From contig NZ_JARXRN010000021.1 of NCBI RefSeq assembly GCF_029888045.1, forward strand, positions 170,935 to 234,934: a stretch of 64,000 nt of DNA, read 5' to 3'. Under the pieces are notes generated by a model that saw only the letters and a program-made list of their open reading frames with translations, was not told the origin of the DNA and made no database searches. Shown piece after piece: positions 37,538 to 46,244 of this stretch. The translations under genes were made by a program, and so were the position numbers. The stretch is from Luteimonas rhizosphaericola. GTDB taxonomy: Bacteria > Pseudomonadota > Gammaproteobacteria > Xanthomonadales > Xanthomonadaceae. The first letter of the stretch is position 1; each line of letters begins with the position of its first letter.

Positions 37538-38026
37538 TCAGTCGCCGGCCGGCGCGTCGGGGTCCGCCGCCGGATCCGCGACAACGCCTTCCGTCCGCGG
37601 CGCGAGGTCGAAGCAGCCGCGCGCGCCGTCGTCCGCCAGCAGGCAGGCGCGCCCTTCGCCCTGGCCCGCGCCGATCTCGAGTTCGACCACGCCACCGGCG
37701 CGCATCAGCAGCAGCGCGTGCCAGGTGCCGTCGCGCACGCGCCACGGAGCGAAGGCCTCCTCGCGCGGCTGCAGCGGGCTGGCGGCGTGGCGGTCGAGCA
37801 TGCGGCGCACGTTGCGCAGATCGAGCCCGGCGGGTGCGCTGGTGGCGGCGCGCAGCAGGATCACCCGCTCGACCTGCGATGCCTCCACCGCCTCGCCCAC
37901 GGTCAGGCCCGCCCAGCGGCCCGGGTCGCGCCCCGGCTTGGCCAGGTTCACGTCATTCGCGATCACCTCGTCCGCCATGGCGCCTCCCGCCAGCATCATC
38001 CAGGCCGCCAGCGCCGCCATCCTCAT
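37538..38026 (-). CDS. Secreted protein of unknown function
   Basis: 162-residue protein with a short signal peptide (MAALAAWMMLAGGAMADE). The mature part has a thioredoxin-unlike, mixed composition with two cysteines in GRACLLADDGARGCFDLAP that could pair. I do not recognise a domain. Its ATG overlaps the glutaredoxin-like gene stop as ATGA, so the two are translated together. That pairing and the cysteine pair hint at a redox-linked envelope role, but this is inference. Confidence 0.6.
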   Translation of the reverse strand: MRMAALAAWMMLAGGAMADEVIANDVNLAKPGRDPGRWAGLTVGEAVEASQVERVILLRAATSAPAGLDLRNVRRMLDRHAASPLQPREEAFAPWRVRDGTWHALLLMRAGGVVELEIGAGQGEGRACLLADDGARGCFDLAPRTEGVVADPAADPDAPAGD

Positions 38027-38250
38027 CGCGACTGCGCCTGCAGCGCGACCGGATCGAATGGCCAGTCCAGTTCCCTCCCGGTGTCGACCCACCGCAGCAC
38101 CGGCACCCGCGCCCCGTAGCGCGCCTCCAGCGCCGGGTCGCCGTCGATGAACACGCTCTCGGGCTCGGGCATCCGCGCCCGTGCGAGCAGGTCGATGGCC
38201 TGGTCGCACAGGTGGCAGTCGTCGCGCTGGTAGAGAATCGTGCGGGCCAT
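38023..38250 (-). CDS. Glutaredoxin-like protein (DUF836 type)
   Basis: 75-residue thioredoxin-fold protein with an N-terminal active site C12-H-L-C15 in [16 protein letters not shown] and a cis-proline turn in [13 protein letters not shown]. This matches the small DUF836 glutaredoxin-like family, which is cytosolic. It is 134 bases from the divergent sdaA start. It probably reduces protein disulfides; no partner is known. Confidence 0.82.
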   Translation of the reverse strand: MARTILYQRDDCHLCDQAIDLLARARMPEPESVFIDGDPALEARYGARVPVLRWVDTGRELDWPFDPVALQAQSR

Positions 38251-38384
38251 CGGCGGTCCGGGATCGGGGCGCAGGCACGATAACCGCTGGCGGCCAGCAC
38301 GCGGCGCGTCACGTCGGTTTCGGGCGCAACCAATACAATAGCCGCACTTCGTCTCTCGTCACGCCCCGCCCGCGGGCGCACCGC

Positions 38385-39767
38385 ATGGCCGTCAGCACCT
38401 TCGACCTCTACAAGATCGGGATCGGACCCAGCTCGTCGCATACCGTCGGCCCGATGCGCGCGGCCGCGCGATTCGTCGAGCGCTGGCTGGACGCGCCCGG
38501 CCGCCTGGCCGACGTGGCGCGCATCCGCGCCGAGGTGTTCGGCTCGCTCGCGCTCACCGGCCGCGGGCACGGCACCGACAAGGCGCTGCTGATGGGCCTG
38601 GAGGGCCACTACCCGAACGCCATCGACCCGGACATCATCCCGCCCGCGCTCGAACGCATCCGCTCGGAGCGGCGCATCCGCCTGCAGGGCACGCACGCGA
38701 TCGCGTTCGACGAGAAGCGCGACCTGGTGATGAACAAGCGCCAGAAGCTGCCGCACCACACCAACGGCATGCGCTTCACCGCATTCGATCGCGACGGCCA
38801 GGAGATCGCCAGCCGCGACTACTACTCCGTCGGCGGCGGCTTCGTGGTCAACGCCGACGAGGCCGCGGAGGACCGCATCGTCGCCGACACCACGCCGGTG
38901 CCGCATCCGTTCGCCAGCGGCGACGAACTGCTGCGGCGCGCGCGCGAGGCCGGCATCTCGATCGCGCAGCTGATGCTGGAGAACGAGACCAGCTGGCGCA
39001 GCGAGCAGGCCATCTTCTCCGGCCTGCGCGAGCTGTGGGACGCGATGCAGGCCTGCGTGGCCCGCGGCATCCGCGAGGAAGGCACCCTGCCCGGCGGCCT
39101 GCACGTCTCGCGCCGCGCGCCCTCGCTGTACAAGGAACTGAGCACGCGCCCGGAGGCGGCGATGCGCGATCCGCTCACCGTGCTCGACTGGGTGAACCTG
39201 TACGCACTGGCGGTGAACGAGGAGAACGCGGCCGGCGGACGCGTGGTCACCGCGCCCACCAACGGCGCCGCCGGCATCCTGCCCGCGGTACTGCACTACT
39301 ACGATCGCTTCTGCCCGGGTGCGAGCGAGCGCGGGGTGTTCGACTTCCTGCTCACCGCCGCCGCGGTCGGCATCCTCTACAAGGAGAACGCGTCGATCAG
39401 CGGCGCCGAGGTCGGCTGCCAGGGCGAAGTGGGCGTGGCGTGTTCGATGGCCGCCGCCGGCCTGACCGCCGCGCTGGGCGGTACGCCCAGCCAGGTCGAG
39501 AACGCCGCCGAGATCGGCATGGAACACAACCTCGGCCTGACCTGCGACCCGATCGGCGGGCTGGTGCAGATTCCCTGCATCGAGCGCAACGCGATGGGCG
39601 CGGTGAAGGCGATCAACGCCAGCCGCATGGCGCTGCGCGGCGACGGCAAGCACAAGGTGTCGCTGGACAAGGTCATCAAGACGATGCGCGACACCGGCCG
39701 CGACATGCAGGACAAGTACAAGGAAACCTCGCGCGGCGGCCTGGCGGTGAACGTCATCGAGTGCTGA
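38385..39767 (+). CDS. sdaA: L-serine dehydratase, iron-sulfur type
   Basis: 460-residue [4Fe-4S] enzyme that converts L-serine to pyruvate and ammonia. It starts [21 protein letters not shown], the single-chain type, and the cluster cysteines are in [21 protein letters not shown] and [10 protein letters not shown]. The N-terminal beta domain (about 1-150) and the C-terminal alpha domain are fused as in E. coli. The preceding 134 bases must carry its promoter. Confidence 0.93.
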   Translation: MAVSTFDLYKIGIGPSSSHTVGPMRAAARFVERWLDAPGRLADVARIRAEVFGSLALTGRGHGTDKALLMGLEGHYPNAIDPDIIPPALERIRSERRIRLQGTHAIAFDEKRDLVMNKRQKLPHHTNGMRFTAFDRDGQEIASRDYYSVGGGFVVNADEAAEDRIVADTTPVPHPFASGDELLRRAREAGISIAQLMLENETSWRSEQAIFSGLRELWDAMQACVARGIREEGTLPGGLHVSRRAPSLYKELSTRPEAAMRDPLTVLDWVNLYALAVNEENAAGGRVVTAPTNGAAGILPAVLHYYDRFCPGASERGVFDFLLTAAAVGILYKENASISGAEVGCQGEVGVACSMAAAGLTAALGGTPSQVENAAEIGMEHNLGLTCDPIGGLVQIPCIERNAMGAVKAINASRMALRGDGKHKVSLDKVIKTMRDTGRDMQDKYKETSRGGLAVNVIEC

Positions 39768-40352
39768 GCGCACGACGCATCACCATGCCGGCGGCGTCCG
39801 CGCGCCCCGGTTCGTGACGACTCGCGGTCGACGATCCGCGCCAGCGTCGACCGCCGGAACGTTAGGTCCGTCCCCAGACGCATCCACCACGCTCGGCGGT
39901 TGCACCAGTCCATCCTGCCCTGACGCTGGCGCACGCACGTCGTCTTGTTGGCGGGCGCCGCGACATCTGCCGACACGTGCGGCGCGACGCTCGAGCCACC
40001 CGGCCAGCCCGTCGCCGCCTTCCCGTCGCCACGCCGGGACACGCGGCGGACATCGATCGATCGCGAATGATGCGGCCGGTCATCGGTGTCATGGTCATTG
40101 TGATTCGACCCTGCAAATCCGGCAGGAATGCGTTGACATCGCCGGTGGCGAGGCGTCCTTTGGGGCCCGCGCCGGCGCACTGCGACCGCGCCACGACGCG
40201 CCCCACCGCGCCAACCCCCGGCCCAGGCGCCGGCCGTTACTTCACGACCGCACAGGATCGCAGGTTCCCACGCAGCCACAGTTGAACAACGCAGACCGGA
40301 CGGGTCGACGCACGTCGCCCGCCATCGTCCAACACACGGAGGAGTGAAGTCC
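39768..40352. other. 585-base spacer upstream of the chitinase
   Basis: No gene is supported. TTGACA at 40133-40138 is a consensus -35 without a matching -10 at normal spacing. TGTGA at 40099-40103 is half of a CRP/Clp-type site but lacks the second half. A GGAGGAG site at 40338-40344 serves the chitinase. The length and these fragments fit a regulated promoter for a secreted enzyme, which is inference. Confidence 0.45.
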
Positions 40353-42401
40353 ATGCATCGCAGGATTGCCGTTGCCGCCTTGCTGCTGTCGTCCACGTTC
40401 GCGCCGGCCACCCCCGCACTGGCGCAAAGCGCCACCTGCGCGGGCGTACCGGCGTGGAACGCGTCGACCGTCTACAACCCGGGCGACCGCCTGGTGTACG
40501 CCAACCGCCTGTACCAGGCGAACGTGCCGATCTGGAACGCGCCGCCGACGCATTGCCCGTCGTGCGGCTGGTACACCGACCTGGGCGCCTGCGGGACCGG
40601 CACCAACCAGCCACCGAGCGTGTCGTTGACCGCGCCCGCGAACGGCGCCAGCTTCAACGCCGGCGCCGCGATCAGCCTCGCGGCGAACGCTTCCGATGCC
40701 GACGGCACCATCCAGCGCGTGCAGTTCTTCGCGGGTTCGACCTCGCTGGGCACCGACACCACGGCGCCCTATACCGCCACCTGGAACAACGCGCCGGTCG
40801 GTACCCACGCGCTGACCGCGGTGGCCACCGACAACGCCAACGCCACGCGGACCTCCGCGACGGTGTCGGTCACCGTCCGGCAGAACGCCGACGTCACCGC
40901 GCCGTCGGTCCCGACCGGCCTGGCGGCACCCACGCGCGGACCGCGCAGCATCCAGCTGGCATGGGCCGCGTCGACCGACAACCCCGGCGGCAGCGGCCTC
41001 GCCGGCTACGACGTGTATCGCAACGGCACCCTGGTGGGCTCACCGACCGGCAACGGATTCACCGATACCGCGCTGGTGCCCAATACGCAGTACCGCTACC
41101 GCGTGCGTGCGCGCGACAACGCCGGCAACGCCTCCGCGCAATCGGCCGAGTTCACCACCAGCACCACCGCCGACACCGGCGGCGGCGGGGGCGACAACGT
41201 CGTCGGCTACTTCGTGCAGTGGGGCATCTACGGCCGTGGCTACCGGGTGAAGAACATCGAAACCAGCGGTTCGGCCGCGAAGCTGACCCACATCAACTAC
41301 GCCTTCGGCAACGTCCGCAACAACCGCTGCGAAGTCGGCGTGACCCAGCCGGCCGATCCCAACACCGGCGCGGGCGGCGACGCGTTCGCCGACTACACCA
41401 AGGCGTTCTCCGCGGCCGAGAGCGTCAGCGGCGCGGCCGACACCTGGGACCAGCCGCTGCGCGGCAACTGGAACCAGCTCAGGCAGCTCAAGGCGCGCCA
41501 CCCCGGATTGAAGGTGCTGATCTCGCTCGGCGGCTGGACCTGGTCGCGCGGCTTCTCCGACGCGGCGCGGCCGGAGAACCGGCAGGCGTTCGTCGCCTCG
41601 TGCATCGATGCGTACATCCGCGGCAACCTCCCGGTCACCGACGGCGCCGGCGGCGCGGGCGCGGCGGCCGGCGTGTTCGACGGCATCGACATCGACTGGG
41701 AGTATCCGGTCGCCTGCGGGCTGGCGTGCGGGCGCCCCGAGGACAACGCCAACTTCACCGCGCTGCTGGCCGAGTTCCGCCGCCAGCTCGACGCGGTGCG
41801 GCCGGGGCTGCTGCTCACGGTCGCGGTCGGCGCGGGCATCGACAAGATCCGCGTCACCGAGCCCGGCCGGTACCACCAGTACCTGGACTTCATCAACGTG
41901 ATGACCTACGACTTCCACGGCGCGTGGGATCCGCGGACCAACCATCACAGCGCGCTGTTCGCCTCGCCCAACGACCCGTCCACCGGGGACCAGGCGTTCT
42001 ACAACAGCGACGACGCCATCCAGGCCTTCCTCGATCGCGGCGTGCCGGCGTCGAAGCTGCACCTGGGCATCGGCTTCTACGGCCGCGGCTGGACCGGCGT
42101 GGCGAGCGCCGGCAATGGCCTGTACCAGGCCGGTTCCGCGGCGCCGGGCACCTACGAATCCGGGATCGAGGACTTCAAGGTGCTCAAGAACCGCGCCGGC
42201 ACGATCCGCACCGACGCGGCCGCGCGCGCCACCTGGAAGTACGACGGCAACACCTTCTGGAGCTACGACACGCCGGAGATGGTCAACGAGAAGATGCAGT
42301 ACGTGAAGGCACGGGGCCTTGGCGGGGCGTTCTTCTGGGAATTCAGCGGCGACGACGCCAGCGGCACCCTGGTCGACGCGATCAGCGACGGACTCGACTG
42401 A
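40353..42401 (+). CDS. Secreted multi-domain GH18 chitinase
   Basis: 682-residue extracellular chitinase. In order: signal peptide (about 1-28, ending PALAQS); a CBM5/12 chitin-binding module (about 30-86, with AWNASTVYNPGDRLVYANRLY quoted as STVYNPGDRLVYANRLYQA); a bacterial Ig-like domain (about 92-182); a fibronectin type III domain (about 188-270); and a GH18 barrel (about 285-682). The catalytic motif DGIDIDWE spans 443-450 with E450 as the proton donor, and SLGGW and MTYDFHGAW are intact. ATG 40353 is eight bases after GGAGGAG. It likely feeds on fungal or arthropod chitin. Confidence 0.93.
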   Translation: MHRRIAVAALLLSSTFAPATPALAQSATCAGVPAWNASTVYNPGDRLVYANRLYQANVPIWNAPPTHCPSCGWYTDLGACGTGTNQPPSVSLTAPANGASFNAGAAISLAANASDADGTIQRVQFFAGSTSLGTDTTAPYTATWNNAPVGTHALTAVATDNANATRTSATVSVTVRQNADVTAPSVPTGLAAPTRGPRSIQLAWAASTDNPGGSGLAGYDVYRNGTLVGSPTGNGFTDTALVPNTQYRYRVRARDNAGNASAQSAEFTTSTTADTGGGGGDNVVGYFVQWGIYGRGYRVKNIETSGSAAKLTHINYAFGNVRNNRCEVGVTQPADPNTGAGGDAFADYTKAFSAAESVSGAADTWDQPLRGNWNQLRQLKARHPGLKVLISLGGWTWSRGFSDAARPENRQAFVASCIDAYIRGNLPVTDGAGGAGAAAGVFDGIDIDWEYPVACGLACGRPEDNANFTALLAEFRRQLDAVRPGLLLTVAVGAGIDKIRVTEPGRYHQYLDFINVMTYDFHGAWDPRTNHHSALFASPNDPSTGDQAFYNSDDAIQAFLDRGVPASKLHLGIGFYGRGWTGVASAGNGLYQAGSAAPGTYESGIEDFKVLKNRAGTIRTDAAARATWKYDGNTFWSYDTPEMVNEKMQYVKARGLGGAFFWEFSGDDASGTLVDAISDGLD

Positions 42402-42423
42402 CGCCGCCACGGGGTGAGGGAGG

Positions 42424-42449
42424 ACGACGGCCGCGCAGGCGGCCGTCGT
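42424..42449 (+). terminator. Stem-loop after the chitinase
   Basis: ACGACGGCCGC and GCGGCCGTCGT form an 11-bp perfect stem with a GCAG loop, 22 bases after the chitinase stop. Only TT follows, so termination efficiency is uncertain. It may serve both convergent genes. Confidence 0.65.
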
Positions 42450-42506
42450 TCCATCCGCCCGCCGGGCCGCGGGCCATTGGCGTGGCAACGTCAGGGACGC
42501 GGGAGA

Positions 42507-42528
42507 CCGGCGTCCAGGCAGACGCCGG
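42507..42528 (-). terminator. Stem-loop after hom
   Basis: CCGGCGTC and GACGCCGG form an eight-base-pair stem with a CAGGCA loop, 17 bases past the hom stop on the minus strand. No T tract follows on that strand, so it may act as a 3-prime end hairpin. Confidence 0.5.
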
Positions 42529-42545
42529 GACCCCGAGCCGCCCTG

Positions 42546-43631
42546 TCAGCGCGCGGACGCGTCGATCCGCAGCACGTCGTCCAGCAGCGCGGCGGCGGTG
42601 ACCTGTGCGCCGGCGCCCGGGCCCTGGATCACCAGCGGGCGGTCGGGGTAGCGGTCGCTGAAGATCGCGGCGCGGTTCTCGGTGCCGTGGCCGCTGGCGA
42701 GGGGGTGCGACAGCGGCAGCGCGCGCAGGCCCACGCTGGCGCCGCGTTCGGCGTCGAAGCGGCCGACGAAGCACAGCCGCGCGTCGCTGCGGTAGGCGGT
42801 GACGAAGCGTTCGCGCAGCGGCTTGTCGAGGGTGTTGAGCTGCGCGTCCACCGCGTCGGGCGCGGCGTCGCGCAGCGCATCGGGCACCAGCGAGGACACG
42901 CGGATGTCGCGTGCCTCCAGCGGCAGGCCGGCCGCGCGCGCCAGGATCAGCAGCTTGCGGCGCACGTCTTCGCCGGACAGGTCCTGGCGCGGGTCGGGCT
43001 CGGCGTAGCCGGCATCGCGCGCTTCGCGCACCAGGTCGGAGAACGGGCGGGTGTCGTCGAACCGCGACAGCAGCCACGCCAGCGAACCCGACAGCACGCC
43101 TTCCACGGCGTGGATGCGGTCGCCGCCGGCGACCAGCTCGCGGATCAGGCGCAGCGCCGGCAGCCCGGCCCCGACCGTGGCCGAATCGCCGTAGCGCGCG
43201 CCCTCGCGCTGCGCGTCGACGATCGCCTGCGCGCGCGCCAGGTCGCCGCCGTTGCCGAGCTTGTTGGCGGTGACGACGTGGATGCCGCGCTGCAGCCACT
43301 CGGCGTGCCAGTCGGCCACCGTGTCGCTGGCGGTGGCGTCGATGACGATGTCGCCGCGCGCGAGCGCCTCGCCCTCGGCCCAGGGCGGCACCGCACCGGA
43401 CTGGCGCGGCGCCGCATGCGCGCGTGCGATGGCCTCGTCGAGCGAGCCATCGTTGGCGACCTGGGCGCGCGAGTTGCTCAGCCAGGCGAACGGCGGCAGC
43501 GGCACGCCCCGCTCGACCAGCTGCCGGTAGCGGGCGACCACCGCGCTGCCGACCACGCCGGTGCCCAGCAGGGCGATGCGTCCGCCGCGCGCGCCGCCGG
43601 TCGCGCTGCGGATCCGGGTCACCGAGCTCAT
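42546..43631 (-). CDS. hom: Homoserine dehydrogenase, monofunctional
   Basis: 361-residue enzyme that reduces aspartate semialdehyde to homoserine. The NAD(P) fold is IALLGTGVVGSAVV. HVVTANKLGNGG, VEGVLSGSLAWLL and DPRQDLSGEDVRRKLLILAR are conserved homoserine dehydrogenase blocks close to the C-terminal half of ThrA. There is no aspartokinase domain and no C-terminal ACT domain, so threonine feedback control is not expected. Its ATG overlaps the metB stop. Placement in a methionine operon commits it to methionine supply. Confidence 0.9.
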   Translation of the reverse strand: MSSVTRIRSATGGARGGRIALLGTGVVGSAVVARYRQLVERGVPLPPFAWLSNSRAQVANDGSLDEAIARAHAAPRQSGAVPPWAEGEALARGDIVIDATASDTVADWHAEWLQRGIHVVTANKLGNGGDLARAQAIVDAQREGARYGDSATVGAGLPALRLIRELVAGGDRIHAVEGVLSGSLAWLLSRFDDTRPFSDLVREARDAGYAEPDPRQDLSGEDVRRKLLILARAAGLPLEARDIRVSSLVPDALRDAAPDAVDAQLNTLDKPLRERFVTAYRSDARLCFVGRFDAERGASVGLRALPLSHPLASGHGTENRAAIFSDRYPDRPLVIQGPGAGAQVTAAALLDDVLRIDASAR

Positions 43632-44866
43632 GCGTCCACCCGCTTCAGGTCCGCGCCGGCGGCCTCGATCACGCGCAATGTGCGTTCGAGCGCCGCGGCC
43701 AGGTCGGCCTGCAGGTCCGCCTGCGCCTCGATGCCGACCGACAGCCGCAGCAGCCCGTCCGGAATGCCCGCCGCCGCCCGCGCCTCCGGCGTCATCGCCG
43801 CGTGGGTCATCGAGGCCGGGTGCGCCACCAGGCTCTCCACCCCGCCCAGCGACTCGGCCAGGGTGAAGTCCTGCAGCCCGTCGAGGAATGCGCGCACGGC
43901 CTCCACGCCGCCCTCGAGCTCCAGCGACAGCATCGCGCCGAAGCCCGATTGCTGGCGCGCGGCCAGGGCATGGCCCGGATGCGAGGCCAGGCCCGGGTAG
44001 TGCACCTTCGCCACCGCCGGATGCGCCTCGAGCTGCTGCGCGATCGCCTGCGCGTTTTCCTGGTGCACGCGCAGGCGCGCATCCAGCGTGCGCAGGCCGC
44101 GCAGGGTGAGGAAGGCGTCGAACGGCGCGCCGGTGATCCCCAGCGCGTTCGCCCACCACGCCAGGCGCTCGTGCAGTTCGGGCGTCGCCGCCACCACCGC
44201 GCCGCCGACCACGTCGCTGTGGCCGTTGATGTACTTGGTGGTCGAGTGCACCACCACGTCGGCGCCGAACGCGATCGGCGTCTGCAGCGCGGGCGAGAGG
44301 AAGGTGTTGTCGACCACGGTGAGCGCGCCGGCACGGTGCGCGGCCTCGATCACGAAGCGCAGGTCGGTCACCCGCAGCAGGGGGTTCGAGGGGGTTTCGA
44401 TCAGCACCAGCTTCGGCGACTGCGCGAGCGCGTCGGCCAGCGAACGCGGATCGGTCAGGTCGGCGGTGACCAGGTTGAAGTGGCCCTTGGCGGCGAGCGC
44501 GTTGAACAGGCGCCAGCTGCCGCCGTAGGCATCGTGCGGCACCACCAGGGTGTCGCCGGTCTCCAGCAGCGCGTTGAGCACCAGGGTGATCGCGCCCATG
44601 CCGGTGGCCGTGACCACGCCGCCGGCGCCGCCCTCGAGTTCGGCCAGCGCCTCGCCGAGCAGGTCGCGGGTGGGATTGCCGCTGCGGGTGTAGTCGTAGG
44701 CGCGCTTGTTGCCGAAGCCGTCGAAGCTGAAGTTGCTCGACAGCACGATCGGCGGCGTGACCGCGCCGAACGCGGCGTCGCGGTCGATGCCGGCGCGCAC
44801 GGCGCGGGTGGCCGGACGGCGACGGTCGCCGTCGCCGGCGGTGGCGTGGGTGGGGCTGGCGGTCAT
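43628..44866 (-). CDS. metB: Cystathionine gamma-synthase / O-succinylhomoserine sulfhydrylase type
   Basis: 412-residue PLP enzyme of the Cys/Met metabolism family. The PLP lysine is in VVHSTTKYINGHSDVVGG. YDYTRSGNPTRDLL, the LVLIETPSNPLLRVTD aspartate/PLP region and LGGVESLVAHPASMTH are conserved. The family includes MetB and direct-sulfhydrylation enzymes, and sequence alone does not separate them firmly. Its position between metX and hom supports methionine synthesis from an acyl-homoserine. ATGA overlaps link it to both neighbours. Confidence 0.88.
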   Translation of the reverse strand: MTASPTHATAGDGDRRRPATRAVRAGIDRDAAFGAVTPPIVLSSNFSFDGFGNKRAYDYTRSGNPTRDLLGEALAELEGGAGGVVTATGMGAITLVLNALLETGDTLVVPHDAYGGSWRLFNALAAKGHFNLVTADLTDPRSLADALAQSPKLVLIETPSNPLLRVTDLRFVIEAAHRAGALTVVDNTFLSPALQTPIAFGADVVVHSTTKYINGHSDVVGGAVVAATPELHERLAWWANALGITGAPFDAFLTLRGLRTLDARLRVHQENAQAIAQQLEAHPAVAKVHYPGLASHPGHALAARQQSGFGAMLSLELEGGVEAVRAFLDGLQDFTLAESLGGVESLVAHPASMTHAAMTPEARAAAGIPDGLLRLSVGIEAQADLQADLAAALERTLRVIEAAGADLKRVDA

Positions 44867-45948
44867 GCAGAGTCTCCGGGTTGGCGCAGCACGCCGGCGA
44901 GGATGCCGTCGATGCGATCGGTTTCTTTCAGGAAGGCGTCGTGGCCGTAGGGCGAGCGCAGCACGCGCAGCTGGCCGAGGGCGCCGAGGCCCTCGACCAG
45001 GGCCACCGAATCGGACAGCGGCACCAGGCGGTCGCCCTCGACCGCGACCACCAGCGTGGGCACGGCCACCTGGGCGGGGTCGATCCGGTGCAGGTCGATC
45101 GATTCGGACAGCCGCAGCCAGGCATTGACCGGCGTGCGCGCGACGAAGCGCGCGCCGGCGGCGTCGAGGTAGTCCTCGGCGGCCACGCGCACGCGGCCGT
45201 TGCTGACCTCGGGCGGCGCGTCGAAGCGTTCCTCGAACTCTTCCGGCGTGCGATAGCTGAGCATGGCGAACTGGCGCGCCAGCGACAGCCCCTGCACGTC
45301 GGCGCACTGCAGCTGGCCGAGCGCGACCGCCTTGCGCTGCAGCGCGCGCCAGGCGGCGGCGTAGGGATGGGCGCGGTGCGCGCCGCTGACCGCGACCAGC
45401 TGCGAGACGCGCGCGGGATGGCGGACCGCGAGCTGCAGGCCCACCAGCGCGCCGTAGGAATAGCCGACGAAGGCCCGCAGCCGCGCGATCCCGAGCACGT
45501 CCAGCAGCGCGGCGACGGCATCGGCCTGGTCGGCGGTGTCGATCGGCACGTCGACGCGGCCGTCGGCGCCGACGTAGTCGAGCCCCAGCACGCGGGTGCG
45601 GGAAGGATCGAGCGCGCGTGCGTTGCCGACCAGGTTGCCGGCCCAGCCGACCTCCGGACACGCCGCGTTCGCGGCCACGTGCCGGTGCGCGGAAATGCCG
45701 CCGGCCACCAGCACCACCGGCGCGCCGGCCGGCCCCACCAGTTCCCAGGCGATCCGCACCGTCTGCGGGCCGCCGTGGCGCAGCGTCAGCGCGGCCTCGA
45801 ATTCGCCGCGACGCACCTCGGTCGCGCCGGACGCCGCGACATGCGCCGGCGCCACGACGACGGCGGCGTCGTGCGGCGGCAGGTGGCGGGCGGGCAGGTC
45901 GGCGAAGCTCATGGCGCGTTCCGGGTCGGGGACGGCCATCGAGCGCAT
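44863..45948 (-). CDS. metX: Homoserine O-acyltransferase, alpha/beta hydrolase (MetX-like)
   Basis: 361 residues from ATG 45948; later ATGs at 45939 and 45912 are also possible and none has a strong ribosome binding site. The alpha/beta hydrolase triad is visible: nucleophile Ser in FVGYSYGALVG, Asp in VEGDRLVPLSD and His in SPYGHDAF. The oxyanion/substrate block ISAHRHVAAN is present. MetX proteins of xanthomonads are often succinyl-specific; acyl specificity cannot be read here. It is the first gene of metX-metB-hom under the SAM-I riboswitch. Confidence 0.85.
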   Translation of the reverse strand: MRSMAVPDPERAMSFADLPARHLPPHDAAVVVAPAHVAASGATEVRRGEFEAALTLRHGGPQTVRIAWELVGPAGAPVVLVAGGISAHRHVAANAACPEVGWAGNLVGNARALDPSRTRVLGLDYVGADGRVDVPIDTADQADAVAALLDVLGIARLRAFVGYSYGALVGLQLAVRHPARVSQLVAVSGAHRAHPYAAAWRALQRKAVALGQLQCADVQGLSLARQFAMLSYRTPEEFEERFDAPPEVSNGRVRVAAEDYLDAAGARFVARTPVNAWLRLSESIDLHRIDPAQVAVPTLVVAVEGDRLVPLSDSVALVEGLGALGQLRVLRSPYGHDAFLKETDRIDGILAGVLRQPGDSA

Positions 45949-46010
45949 GCGGGGATCGGAAGTGCCGGGGTCGCCGGCCAGATGCACGTCCACCAACCGC
46001 GGCGTCGCGC

Positions 46011-46136
46011 AACCATCTTCCGGTGGACGCTCAGGTCCCCGCAGGACTTGGCACCGCGACGGGCCCGGCCTTGCGGTCGGTCCCATCAGGTTGCCCCGGC
46101 GTCTTCGGGCCTGTCCCTCAGCCGGTCTCGATGGAT
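46011..46136 (-). ncRNA. SAM-I (S-box) riboswitch, metX leader
   Basis: On the coding strand the S-box core is unmistakable: GGCTGAGGGACAGGCCC, GCCGGGGCAACC, then GGTGCCAAGTCCTGC and GGAAGATGG. P1 pairs CCATC (46134-46130) with GATGG (46017-46013). The element starts about where transcription from the upstream promoter would begin and ends about 62 bases before metX. No T-rich terminator follows, so control is probably at translation initiation (inference). High S-adenosylmethionine would shut off metX-metB-hom. Confidence 0.93.
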
Positions 46137-46143
46137 GCCGGAC

Positions 46144-46172
46144 AGCTTGCCCACAGGATCCGGGTTTGTCAA
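46144..46172 (-). promoter_or_regulatory. Probable sigma-70 promoter of the metX operon
   Basis: A perfect -35 box TTGACA (46172-46167) is followed after 17 bases by CAAGCT (46149-46144), a poor -10. The expected start at about 46137 falls within a few bases of the first riboswitch stem, which supports the placement. Confidence 0.5.
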
Positions 46173-46244
46173 TCGCTCTATGCCGATGAAGCGATATGAG
46201 CTCGCCGACGGTCTGCGCGGAGGCGTTCCGGGGATAATGGCCGC

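Noticed and set aside
40099..40103. TGTGA as a possible Clp/CRP site before the chitinase
   Set aside because: The matching TCACA half is missing at the right spacing.
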